Source: Spartobacteria bacterium
GTDB lineage: Bacteria > Verrucomicrobiota > Kiritimatiellia > CAIQIC01 > Lenti-01
NCBI GenBank assembly: GCA_009930415.1
Contig: RZYG01000006.1
Span: 1-34,950 of the forward strand
DNA length: 34,950 nt
Direction of reading: 5' to 3'
The notes under the pieces are model-generated. The model did no database searches. It was not told where the DNA came from and saw only the letters and a list, made by a program, of their open reading frames with translations. Position 1 is the first letter of the stretch. Each line of letters opens with the position of its first letter. The position numbers and the translations under genes are program-made. Shown here one piece after another: positions 1-8,601 of the stretch.

Positions 1-11
1 TCTGAGGATTT

Positions 12-88
12 GGGGGGTTAGCTCAGTTTGGTAGAGCGCCTGAATGGCATTCAGGAGGTCGGGAGTTCGAACCTCCTACCCTCCACCA
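12..88 (+). tRNA. tRNA-Ala (anticodon GGC), CCA encoded
   Basis: Acceptor GGGGGGT/ACCCTCC, D-arm GCTC..GAGC, anticodon stem-loop CCTGA-ATGGCAT-TCAGG (GGC at 46-48), T-loop TTCGAAC, encoded CCA at 86-88. Third acceptor pair is G:U, the alanine identity element. Confidence 0.96.
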
Positions 89-103
89 AATCCCGGACGG
101 TTC

Positions 104-125
104 CCGCCGGTTCCGGCGGTTTTTT
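104..125 (+). terminator. Rho-independent terminator downstream of tRNA-Ala
   Basis: Inverted repeat CCGCCGG-TT-CCGGCGG followed directly by TTTTTT. Confidence 0.75.
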
Positions 126-871
126 CATGCCCGGCGGCGGTAGTCGCCGCGGGCCAGCCGGCGCTCCAGCCAGACGTAGAGCACGATGAACAGATAGCGG
201 CTGCCCATTTCCTTGATCTTGAGCTTGGACTCCCCCGCCTGCCGGTTGGTCCAGGAAATCGGAATCGTTTTGAACGAATACCCGCGCACGATCGCCTTCA
301 GCGGCATTTCGACCGTCAGATTGAAGTGCGGCGAAAGCAGCGGCTGGATGCCTTCGATCACGTCGCGCCGGTAGCACTTGAAGGCATTGGTGACGTCGTT
401 GTGGTCCAGCCGGAACAGGACCTTGATGAATCCATTGGCCAGCCGGTTGAGCCAGAGCTTGTGCCGCGGATAATCGATGACTTGCGAGCCCTTGATGAAC
501 CGCGACCCGAACACGCATTCGGCCCCGGCCTTCATCTCGCGGTAGTAGGCCAGGATGTCGTCGGGCGAATCCGACAAATCCCCCATCACGACGCAGGCGC
601 ATTCGCCCGCGAACGATTCGAGCCCCTTGCGGACGGCATAGCCGAACCCGTTGGGCGGCGAGTTGTTGACGTAGCGCACGGCCGGCAGCCGCGCCGCCAG
701 TTCCTTCAGGATTTCCTCCGTGCGGTCGCGGCTGTTGTCGTTCACCACGCAGATTTCGTAGTCCGAAACCCCCTCCTGCGCAAACCGCGCGGCGATGGCC
801 TCGCAGGTGGCTGCGATGCAGCCCTCTTCGTTGTGGGCCGGAATCACGATGGAAAAAAACGGCGCGCTCAT
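125..871 (-). CDS. Glycosyltransferase family 2 (dolichol-phosphate-mannose-synthase-like)
   Basis: MSAPFFSIVIPAHNEEGCIAATCEAIA...VVNDNSRDRTEEIL...; GT2 N-terminal fold. ATG overlaps the upstream gene stop (ATGA, 868-871); the longer ORF 125..1708 has no meaningful N-terminus. Confidence 0.9.
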   Translation of the reverse strand: MSAPFFSIVIPAHNEEGCIAATCEAIAARFAQEGVSDYEICVVNDNSRDRTEEILKELAARLPAVRYVNNSPPNGFGYAVRKGLESFAGECACVVMGDLSDSPDDILAYYREMKAGAECVFGSRFIKGSQVIDYPRHKLWLNRLANGFIKVLFRLDHNDVTNAFKCYRRDVIEGIQPLLSPHFNLTVEMPLKAIVRGYSFKTIPISWTNRQAGESKLKIKEMGSRYLFIVLYVWLERRLARGDYRRRA

Positions 872-1956
872 GCGGGTTTCCCGAAGATCGCGGCCATCAA
901 GTCGGGATGCGTTTGCAGCCAGTCGCGGATGTCGCGCAAAACGGTTTCGGCGTCGCGGGTCGGCTTCCAACCCAGCCGTTCGGTCGTGCGCCGGTTGTCG
1001 GTCGCGAACCAGATCACGTCCGCCGGCCGGTTGTCCGGCCGCGCGGACAGGGGAACGGCGCGGCCGGTCAGCCGTTGGCACAGGTCCGTGGCCTCGCGCA
1101 GCGACAGGCTGGAAAACGCCGAACCGCCGGCCGGGAAGACGGCGCCCCGGAATTCCCCGATGCGCTCCGCCTGCCGCAAAACCAGATCGACCAGGTCGTC
1201 GATATGCAGAAGATCGCGCACCTGCTTGCCTTGCCCGCCGAAGCCGATGTACGCGAGCGGCCGCTGCAGCATGTGCGAAACCAGCCAATAGGTGAAGACG
1301 CCCTGGTCCTGCTTGCCCAGTTGCCACGGGCCGGCCACGACGCCGCAGCGCGTGATGACAGCCGGCAGGTCGTATTGCCGGCTGTACTCCTGCAGCATGA
1401 TTTCCGACGCCAGCTTGGTCGCGCCGTAGAGCGAACGGGCGCCGTCCATCGGAAAATCCAGCCCGACGCCTTCGGGTCCGAAGCCCGGTCCCGTTCCGGC
1501 CGGCACGAACCGCGTGGCCTCTTCGCGGTATTCCTGCCGGTTGAGCCCGTCGTACGGATACACGCGGGACGTGGAGAGAAAAATCACCGCCGCCTTGCGC
1601 TTGCGCGCGAATTCGAAGCAGTGCAGCGACCCCACCAGGTTGTTCTGCACCATGAATTCGGCGTCGTTGCCGTCGAGGCCCACCAAGACGGACGGTTCCG
1701 CGCTGCACTCGAGCATCAAATCGACCGGTCCCGCCACCTGCTCCAGATCCGCCGGATTCCGGATGTCCCCTCGGACGAATTCCGCGCCGGCCGCTTCCAC
1801 CCGTTCTTTAAGGATTTCGGAGCCCTTGCGCGACAAGTTGTCCAGCGCCACGACGCGGTCGCCCCGTTTCCGGAACGCCACGGCCAGATTGGACCCGATG
1901 AACCCGCACCCGCCGGTAATCAGAATCGTCGCCATGATGCGCGGATGTTGGGCCAA
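868..1956 (-). CDS. NAD-dependent epimerase/dehydratase, CDP-paratose 2-epimerase-like
   Basis: ITGGCGFIGSNLAVAF Rossmann motif, RDLLHIDDLVDLV; extended SDR family. Start may be the second Met (MATILITGG). Confidence 0.88.
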   Translation of the reverse strand: MAQHPRIMATILITGGCGFIGSNLAVAFRKRGDRVVALDNLSRKGSEILKERVEAAGAEFVRGDIRNPADLEQVAGPVDLMLECSAEPSVLVGLDGNDAEFMVQNNLVGSLHCFEFARKRKAAVIFLSTSRVYPYDGLNRQEYREEATRFVPAGTGPGFGPEGVGLDFPMDGARSLYGATKLASEIMLQEYSRQYDLPAVITRCGVVAGPWQLGKQDQGVFTYWLVSHMLQRPLAYIGFGGQGKQVRDLLHIDDLVDLVLRQAERIGEFRGAVFPAGGSAFSSLSLREATDLCQRLTGRAVPLSARPDNRPADVIWFATDNRRTTERLGWKPTRDAETVLRDIRDWLQTHPDLMAAIFGKPA

Positions 1957-1998
1957 GCCGGCGGAGTTGGCAAGGGCGAAAACCGCGATTCCGCCCCC

Positions 1999-3573
1999 TC
2001 AGGGGATGGATTTGATCAGCAGGTCTTCATCCGCATACACGGTGGGCCACTCCCGAACAACGGCCGGCAGGCGTTCGGCATGCCGGATCCGCCGACGATC
2101 CGACTCGCCCGGATTCACTTGCTGCAGAGCCGCGGCCAAGGGCGACTCGTTGACCACGACCAACGTCTGATAGCCCCGTTCCTTCAGGCGCGCCACGACC
2201 TGGGGCGATTCCAGTTGGGCGAGCGTTCCCAACGACAGCCCGCTTCGTCCGGAAAGCCGGAACAGCGGATCGCCCCACCCCGCTCCTCCGGCCAACAGGA
2301 TGCGGTCTTCCGGCGCCGTGTGTTCCCGGATCCGGCGCCCCACCTCGCCCGGATAGCGATCGAAGGCGTAATGCGCCTCCATGCCGAAGTACCCCTGAAC
2401 CAACGCCAACCCCAAAACGAGGGCGGCCACCCCCCGGAGCAACCGCCGCATGCCGGCGGACATGTCCGGCAGGTTCGCTTGGATGAAACCGAATCCCGCG
2501 GCACCCAGCATGGCCAGCGGCGGGCTGAGCATCAGATAATAATGACGGTGGGTGGCCACCACGATGATGTGGAAAAACACCAGCATGGAAGCCAGCACGC
2601 CCAGCAACCAGCCCCGGACCAGGCGCGTGGAAGCCTGCGACAGGCCGATCAAGGCCACCCCCGCCAAGGCCCAGCTGCCGAAACAGGCATTCAGGATCCG
2701 CCAGCCCGCCTTGCCCCAATTCAGGGGCTGGAGCCGCTCCAGCCAAGTGCCGAAATACCAATAGACCATATACGGGTTCTCCCGCATCCGCAGTTCCAGC
2801 ATCGGGAATTCGGCTTGGGCATGGCAGGCGTTGCAATGCGCCGTCCACAGCATCAGGGCCGCCCCGGCGCCGCCGCCCAGCGCCGCCACGGACAACCAGC
2901 GCGGCCACGGCGCGCGCCGCTGCAGGAGCCAGCAGAACGCGGCGGTCCCGGCCGCGAAGAAGAACGGCGCCTTGGTCAGCACCGTCAGGACGCCGAACAG
3001 CGCCGCCCCCAGCCAGGTCCCGGCCGACCCGGTCCGGACGTGGCGTTCCGCGAAATAGAGGAACCACAGCGCCAAGGCCAGGCACGTTCCGTCCGTTCCG
3101 GCGGCGGCCCCGATGAAAAAGACCAGGGGCTGCAGGAGATAGAGCACAACCGCACCGCGCGCCAACCGCTCTCCCCCGAATGACCGCGCCAGCCCATACA
3201 CGGGCGGCACGGAAGCCACGATCGCCAGCCAGGAGACGAACAGCGCCCACCCGACGGACTCCCCGAAGAGACGAAGAAAAATGGCCACGGCCGCCTGCCA
3301 TAGCGGCAGCTCTTGCGGGGTGGGCACCCCGTTGGCGTTGAACCCTTCGATCACCGGGCGCAGCAAATCGATCGAGGTCTGCGCATAGATGACGGCGGTG
3401 CCGTAATGCTGGGAGCGATACCGGGGATATCCCAGCGCCGCACAGGCCAGTTGGAAAACCAATATGGCCAAGAGCACGCCCAAAACCTCGACGTTCCAGC
3501 GCGGCGCCGGCCTCCCCGCGTACGGGCTTCCGGACAAGTTGACTTCATTCATGGATCCCTGGTCTTTCTTCAT
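1999..3573 (-). CDS. Multipass membrane glycosyltransferase, GT39/ArnT/PMT-like
   Basis: Many hydrophobic segments; LGYPRYRSQHYGTAVIYAQ, GLARSFGGERLARGAVVLYLLQPLVFFIGAAAGTDGTCLAL pattern typical of dolichyl-phosphate-mannose-protein mannosyltransferase-like proteins. Confidence 0.78.
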   Translation of the reverse strand: MKKDQGSMNEVNLSGSPYAGRPAPRWNVEVLGVLLAILVFQLACAALGYPRYRSQHYGTAVIYAQTSIDLLRPVIEGFNANGVPTPQELPLWQAAVAIFLRLFGESVGWALFVSWLAIVASVPPVYGLARSFGGERLARGAVVLYLLQPLVFFIGAAAGTDGTCLALALWFLYFAERHVRTGSAGTWLGAALFGVLTVLTKAPFFFAAGTAAFCWLLQRRAPWPRWLSVAALGGGAGAALMLWTAHCNACHAQAEFPMLELRMRENPYMVYWYFGTWLERLQPLNWGKAGWRILNACFGSWALAGVALIGLSQASTRLVRGWLLGVLASMLVFFHIIVVATHRHYYLMLSPPLAMLGAAGFGFIQANLPDMSAGMRRLLRGVAALVLGLALVQGYFGMEAHYAFDRYPGEVGRRIREHTAPEDRILLAGGAGWGDPLFRLSGRSGLSLGTLAQLESPQVVARLKERGYQTLVVVNESPLAAALQQVNPGESDRRRIRHAERLPAVVREWPTVYADEDLLIKSIP

Positions 3574-3844
3574 GGGCGCAGGTTCGACGTCCCGCGGGCT
3601 TTGACAGAGCGACGGAATTCAACCCGCTCGCCATCCGGATGACAAGTCCGAACTCGCACAACCGCGCGCCGGGCCCCCTCCGCCGCTAGCCAGGCATGCC
3701 CATCGATGGAGCCCGCCGAACTTGCGCCGACCGAGTTTGCTCTTGCCGCCGTCCGGGCTTCACGGCTACCGTCTGGAACTGAGCTTCGCGCAAGAGGTGG
3801 CCCCTTCACCAGCCGCGCGGGCGTTTTCCATCTGGAAGAACCGC

Positions 3845-4771
3845 ATGCAACCTCGAAAATTCATCAAATACGTCCAAAACCCGTTTCTCCTGTTCTGGAG
3901 ACTGGGCCTCGACGGCCATTTCCAGTTCATTCCCGACCGGCTCTATCTCCAGCTTTGTTTCCGCATCCGCATGGGGCATTGGCCGAATTTGGATTCTCCC
4001 CGAACGTTCAGCGAGAAACTGCAGTGGCTCAAACTGTACGATCGCCGCCCGGACTATACCCGGCTGGCGGACAAATTGGCCGTCCGCGACCACGTCGAGA
4101 AGACCATCGGCGCCCAGCACCTCATTCCGCTCCTCGGCGTCTGGGACACGGCCGAGGAAATCGATTTCGACGCGCTGCCCGACCGGTTCGTGCTCAAATG
4201 CACGCACGATTCCGACAGCGCCGTCCTCTGCCCCGACAAAGCGCAGCTCGACGTCGAGAAGGCCCGCGCCTCCCTCGCGCGCCATCTGGCCAAAAACTAC
4301 TACTGGGCCAGCCGCGAATGGTCCTATCGGGACATTCCCCCGCGCGTGATCGCGGAGCAGTTCATGGTCGACGAGTCGGGGCGCGAGCTGAAAGACTACA
4401 AATTCTTCTGCTTCGACGGCGAACCCCGGGCGCTGTTCATCGCTTCGGACCGCGCTTCGAAAACCGAAGAAACCAAATTCGACTTCTTCGACATGGATTT
4501 CCGCCTGCTCCCCTTCACGAACGGACATCCGAATTCCGGCCGGCCCATTCCCCGTCCAAAGACGTTCGAGGAGATGAAGGCCCTGGCCCGGACCCTGTCG
4601 CGAGGGTGGCCCCACGTCCGCGTCGATCTCTACGACGTCAACGGCCAGATCTATTTCGGCGAGCTGACGTTTGCCCACTGGGGCGGCCTGACGCCCTTTG
4701 TCCCGGAAGAATGGGACGCCCACTTCGGCCGTTGGCTGCGGCTCCCGCCGCCTTACGTTCCTGCGCCATGA
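3845..4771 (+). CDS. TupA-like ATP-grasp protein (polysaccharide biosynthesis)
   Basis: MQPRKFIKYVQNPFLLFWRLG...FSEKLQWLKLYDRRPDYTRLADKLAVRDHV...FVLKCTHDSDS...VIAEQFM; characteristic TupA-like ATP-grasp signature. Start chosen at 3845. Confidence 0.85.
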   Translation: MQPRKFIKYVQNPFLLFWRLGLDGHFQFIPDRLYLQLCFRIRMGHWPNLDSPRTFSEKLQWLKLYDRRPDYTRLADKLAVRDHVEKTIGAQHLIPLLGVWDTAEEIDFDALPDRFVLKCTHDSDSAVLCPDKAQLDVEKARASLARHLAKNYYWASREWSYRDIPPRVIAEQFMVDESGRELKDYKFFCFDGEPRALFIASDRASKTEETKFDFFDMDFRLLPFTNGHPNSGRPIPRPKTFEEMKALARTLSRGWPHVRVDLYDVNGQIYFGELTFAHWGGLTPFVPEEWDAHFGRWLRLPPPYVPAP

Positions 4772-6021
4772 AGGTCCTGCTCGTCCATTACCGCTACTTC
4801 CTCTCCGGCGGTCCCGAGAGCTACCTGTTCAAGGTGGAGGATCTGTTCCGGCGGCACGGCGACGAGGTTTTCGTATTGTCCGCCCGGGACGCCCGCAACC
4901 GGCCCTGCCCCCAGGAAAACTATTTCGTCGAAGGCCGCGGAAACGACGTCTATTTCCGCCGGATCCGGCTGACGCCGGCCAATGCGCTCAAACTATTGAA
5001 GGGGGCGTTCTACAATCCCGAAGCCGCGCGCAACTTGACGCGCATGATCCGCGACCTGCGGCCCGACGCGGTCTACGTCCTGCAGCAGAACAACCTGCTC
5101 TCGCCCGCGGTCTTCATGGCGGCCCGGCGGGCCGGCGTGCGCGTCGTGCACCGGCTGTCGGACTACAATCCGATGTGCCCCCGCTTCGATTTCCTGCGCG
5201 CCGGCGAACCGTGCGAAAAATGCCTCGCCGGATCGCTGTGGAACGGCGTGCGCCACAAGTGCGTCCAGCATTCGTTCGGCGCTTCGCTGGTCCGGGTGCT
5301 GTCCATGGTCTTCCACCGCTGGATCGGGGCGTTCGATTGCCTGGACGGCTTCGTCGTCACCAACCGTTTCATGGAGCAAAAGCTGCGGGAATTCGGCGTC
5401 GCGCCCGAGCGGATCTTCCTCGTGCCGACGTTCATCGACAGCGCGGCCATCCAGCCCCGCTACGACCACGCGGGCTACGTTCTGTATCTGGGCCGCCTGG
5501 AACCCGAAAAGGGCCCCCAGTTCGCCGTCGCCGCCATGGCCCACCTTTCCGATCTGGATCTGCGGTTGAAACTCACCGGCACGTTGGCCGACGACCATAC
5601 CGGCCAGTTGGCCGCGCTGCTCGAACGACACGGCCTGGCGGAGCGGATCGACTTCGAGGGCTTCGTCCAGGGCGCGCAACTGGACGCGCTGATCGCGGGC
5701 GCGCTGGGCCTCGTTTGCCCGTCCGTGCTGTACGACAATCTGCCCAACGTCCTGCTCGAAGCCGCCGCCTACGGCAAGCCGGTGATCGCGCCCCGCCACG
5801 GCTGTTTTCCCGGAGTCGTCGACGACGGCCGCACGGGCCTGTTGTATGCGCCGGGCGACGCGGCCGATCTGGCGGACAAAATCCGGCGGCTGCAAACCAC
5901 GCCCGGCTTGGCCGAAACCCTCGGTCGGAACGCCCGCGCCAAATGCGAACGGGAATACGCACCGGAGCGCCACTATCGGGATCTGCGGCGGGTGCTCGAA
6001 CCCGCCGCCGCCGGAGCTTAG
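4768..6021 (+). CDS. Glycosyltransferase family 4 (group 1)
   Basis: MKVLLVHYRYFLSGGPESYLF...VLYLGRLEPEKGPQFAVAAM...LVCPSVLYDNLPNVLLEAAAYGKPVIAP; GT4 nucleotide-sugar binding motif. ATGA overlap with the upstream CDS. Confidence 0.93.
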   Translation: MKVLLVHYRYFLSGGPESYLFKVEDLFRRHGDEVFVLSARDARNRPCPQENYFVEGRGNDVYFRRIRLTPANALKLLKGAFYNPEAARNLTRMIRDLRPDAVYVLQQNNLLSPAVFMAARRAGVRVVHRLSDYNPMCPRFDFLRAGEPCEKCLAGSLWNGVRHKCVQHSFGASLVRVLSMVFHRWIGAFDCLDGFVVTNRFMEQKLREFGVAPERIFLVPTFIDSAAIQPRYDHAGYVLYLGRLEPEKGPQFAVAAMAHLSDLDLRLKLTGTLADDHTGQLAALLERHGLAERIDFEGFVQGAQLDALIAGALGLVCPSVLYDNLPNVLLEAAAYGKPVIAPRHGCFPGVVDDGRTGLLYAPGDAADLADKIRRLQTTPGLAETLGRNARAKCEREYAPERHYRDLRRVLEPAAAGA

Positions 6022-7199
6022 CGGCCCGCGGCCTCCGCGGCCGGGCCGGCGGCCCACACGTGCTTGGCCAACACGTCCAAATAGGCGCGGCCATGCCGCA
6101 AATCGGGCTCGAGATGGTTGCCTTCCCCCCACTCGTTCCAGGATTGCACGAACAAGATCCGCTGCTCGAACGGCTTGTCCCGCACCAGATCCAGCGCCTT
6201 GCACAGCGCCGTTTCGAAGTGCTGCGGCGTGCTGTTCACGTAGATGGCCGCCTTGCGGCCGCAGCGGGGGCTCCGGTCCCAGTTGGACACCAGCGTGGGA
6301 TAGACGTTTTCCCAGCGGTCTTCCGGCACGAACATGTGCCGCACGATCTGGTCGTAGCGATAGCGGTCCAGCAGGGACACGTTGAAGAACCGATCCCAGG
6401 TGCGCCGGACGAAACGATTCAAGCGCCCCTTGACCGCCACCTCCGCGCGCGTGATCCCGCGCGAATTGACCGCGTCGAACCCCATGTCCAAAATCGCTTG
6501 ATACAAGGATTGGGCCTCGTCCAGCCGGGGGAGTTGGACCTGGCCGTCGGCGCTCCGAAACGACACGTTGGACTGGGCCCCCACCAAGTGGAGGCCCGGC
6601 AGGCCGTTTTGCTGCGCCAACTCCCTCCAGATGGCGATGAAGGCCTTGACGTCCGGAATCCGCTTCGGCTCGAAGATCATGAACAGCGGCTTGCCGTCCA
6701 CCGTGAGGTAGCGCTTGTCGCGGAACGCCCCGAGCAGCGCCCGGAAATGCAGGACGTAATCCTCCTCGGAATAGGTCTGCTTCATCAATATCTTTTCCGG
6801 GCTGAACGCCGCGCGGCGCGTCCAGGTCTTGTTCGTCCAATCGTGGTTGGCCCAACCCAGGCAGAAGGGAAAATCAGGCTGGCCGCTGGCCAGCACTTCC
6901 TGGAACGGACGTTCCAGCAAGCGCTGGCCTCCGCCGAACCAATAGTGCCAGTAGCAAAAACCTTCGATGCCGGCTTCCCGCGCCAGTGCCGCCTGCGCCT
7001 CGCGGACTTCCGGCAGGCGCAAGTCGTAGAACCCCAGATCCGCGGGGATATGCGGCTGATAGTGCCCGCGAAACAGCGGCCGGGCCTTGGCCACGTTGGT
7101 CCACTCCGTGAACCCCTTGCCCCACCATTCGTCGTTTTCCGGAATCGGATGGAACTGGGGCAAGTAATTGGCGATCACTCTGGCTTGGCGCTTTTTCAT
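6018..7199 (-). CDS. WbsX / glycoside-hydrolase-99-like domain protein
   Basis: VIANYLPQFHPIPENDEWWGKGFTEWTNVAKARPLFRGHYQPHIPADLGFYDLR...IEGFCYWHYWFGGGQRLLERPF...WNEWGEGNHLEPD; WbsX signature. Start chosen at MKKRQARV. Confidence 0.93.
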   Translation of the reverse strand: MKKRQARVIANYLPQFHPIPENDEWWGKGFTEWTNVAKARPLFRGHYQPHIPADLGFYDLRLPEVREAQAALAREAGIEGFCYWHYWFGGGQRLLERPFQEVLASGQPDFPFCLGWANHDWTNKTWTRRAAFSPEKILMKQTYSEEDYVLHFRALLGAFRDKRYLTVDGKPLFMIFEPKRIPDVKAFIAIWRELAQQNGLPGLHLVGAQSNVSFRSADGQVQLPRLDEAQSLYQAILDMGFDAVNSRGITRAEVAVKGRLNRFVRRTWDRFFNVSLLDRYRYDQIVRHMFVPEDRWENVYPTLVSNWDRSPRCGRKAAIYVNSTPQHFETALCKALDLVRDKPFEQRILFVQSWNEWGEGNHLEPDLRHGRAYLDVLAKHVWAAGPAAEAAGR

Positions 7200-7236
7200 G
7201 CGGATTCCCCCACTTATCCGAAAACGCGCCGCCCTG

Positions 7237-8601
7237 TCAATTTCCATGCCGAGTCCGCGGCCCCCGCGAAAATCCCCCGCGCCGCCAAGCCATCTTCAGC
7301 GCATGCAGCATTCCCGCGATCCGCGCCGGCGGCGGCAAGTACTTCGCCGCGGCCAACGGCGTTGCCGTCCGGGGAAGCAGACGGAGGATTTCGTCGTTCA
7401 CCGCCATGGAACCGAACCCGGCCAAGGCGGCGGAACGGCATCGCGCGGCGTCTGCCCGAACGCGGGGCGCGTCCGCCAGATATTCCACCAATTCCGTTTC
7501 CTTTTCCAACACGATCCCGACGCCGGATTGCCGCGCTTCGTCGGCCACGTTTCCGCTGTCGGGATGGGTAAGCACCATCGTCCCGGCCTGCAGGCATTCG
7601 TAGAGAACGTAGCAGTAGGTTTCCGGCCAGAGCGACCAGAGGAGCACGACGTCCACGCCCGCTCGGCGCAAGGCTGCCGTCATGGCTCCGCGCCCGTCCC
7701 GGACGAATGAAATCGGCACGTTGCGGACCGTCCGGGGAGGATCCGAAGCCGGCCGGCCGAAATGGAAAAACTCGATCGGCATCCGACGCAGCTCCGGCCG
7801 CTGGCTGAGGCGCACGAAAACGTCCCAGCCTTTCGCCGTCGTCGGCGCGCCGACGAAACCGATTTTCAACGTCTCGCCGCCGGCCGCGGCGCCCGTGGCA
7901 CCCGTGGCGGCCGGCGCGTTGCCGGGCCGCCAGTGGGGAACGACCCGCATCTGGTCCGCCCACTCCGGATAGGCGCCGGCAAAGACGCGGGCGGCCGCCG
8001 CGGAGGGCACCCAAACGGACAAGCGGCCGCGCAAGCTGTCCAAAAAGGCCCGCATGGCCGGAGCATAGGCGGCATTCCAGCTGCGGCACCCCGCGCACTT
8101 TTCCGCCGAGGGAGCCGTCGGTCCGCAGAACTCCCGGCCGTTCCGCAGCAAATTGTATTGGCCGCAAACGGCGTGGTAGTCATGGACGAACAACCGCACC
8201 GGCGCGGGCACCGCCGCCAAGAAACGCGCGAGCGAATCCAAGGGGAAATCCTGGACGTGGTGCAACTGGACTTCCAACAGGCCGCCGGCCTTTCCCGGCC
8301 CCGCCGCGAGCCAGTCGGCCAACTCCGCCGCGCGAATGAACCCGCGCCATTTCCCGGCGGCCACCACGCCCCAGTATTGCGACAGCCAGGCATCCACCGC
8401 GCGGTTTCGCCGCGTCCGGAAAGGAAACACGCAAACGGCGGCGAGGCCGGCGCCGGCCAGCACTTCGATTTCTTCCGTCAGGTATTTTTCGAGCCCCGAG
8501 GCGGCCTGCCGATAGTCGGCCCGCGTGAAACACACGACGAAGCGCCCTGCCGGCGTTTTGGCGCGCGCCCCCTCGCCCACTTGGTCCGTCCGGTCGATCA
8601 A
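7237..8601 (-). CDS. Glycosyltransferase, GT4-like
   Basis: FTRADYRQAASGLEKYL...VRLFVHDYHAVCGQYNLLRNGREFCGPT...CAGCRSWN...KIGFVGAPTTAKGWDVFVRL; GT-B-like two-domain arrangement. Confidence 0.8.
   Translation of the reverse strand: MIDRTDQVGEGARAKTPAGRFVVCFTRADYRQAASGLEKYLTEEIEVLAGAGLAAVCVFPFRTRRNRAVDAWLSQYWGVVAAGKWRGFIRAAELADWLAAGPGKAGGLLEVQLHHVQDFPLDSLARFLAAVPAPVRLFVHDYHAVCGQYNLLRNGREFCGPTAPSAEKCAGCRSWNAAYAPAMRAFLDSLRGRLSVWVPSAAAARVFAGAYPEWADQMRVVPHWRPGNAPAATGATGAAAGGETLKIGFVGAPTTAKGWDVFVRLSQRPELRRMPIEFFHFGRPASDPPRTVRNVPISFVRDGRGAMTAALRRAGVDVVLLWSLWPETYCYVLYECLQAGTMVLTHPDSGNVADEARQSGVGIVLEKETELVEYLADAPRVRADAARCRSAALAGFGSMAVNDEILRLLPRTATPLAAAKYLPPPARIAGMLHALKMAWRRGGFSRGPRTRHGN

Noticed and set aside
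907-3183. 758-aa plus-strand ORF, and similar long ORFs 4698..7571 (+), 4993..6855 (-), 9456..11240 (+), 13436.. before 14975 (+), 12942..15095 (-)
   Set aside because: Spurious high-GC shadow ORFs: Arg/Pro/Gly/His-rich and overlapping genes with clear family signatures on the other frame or strand.
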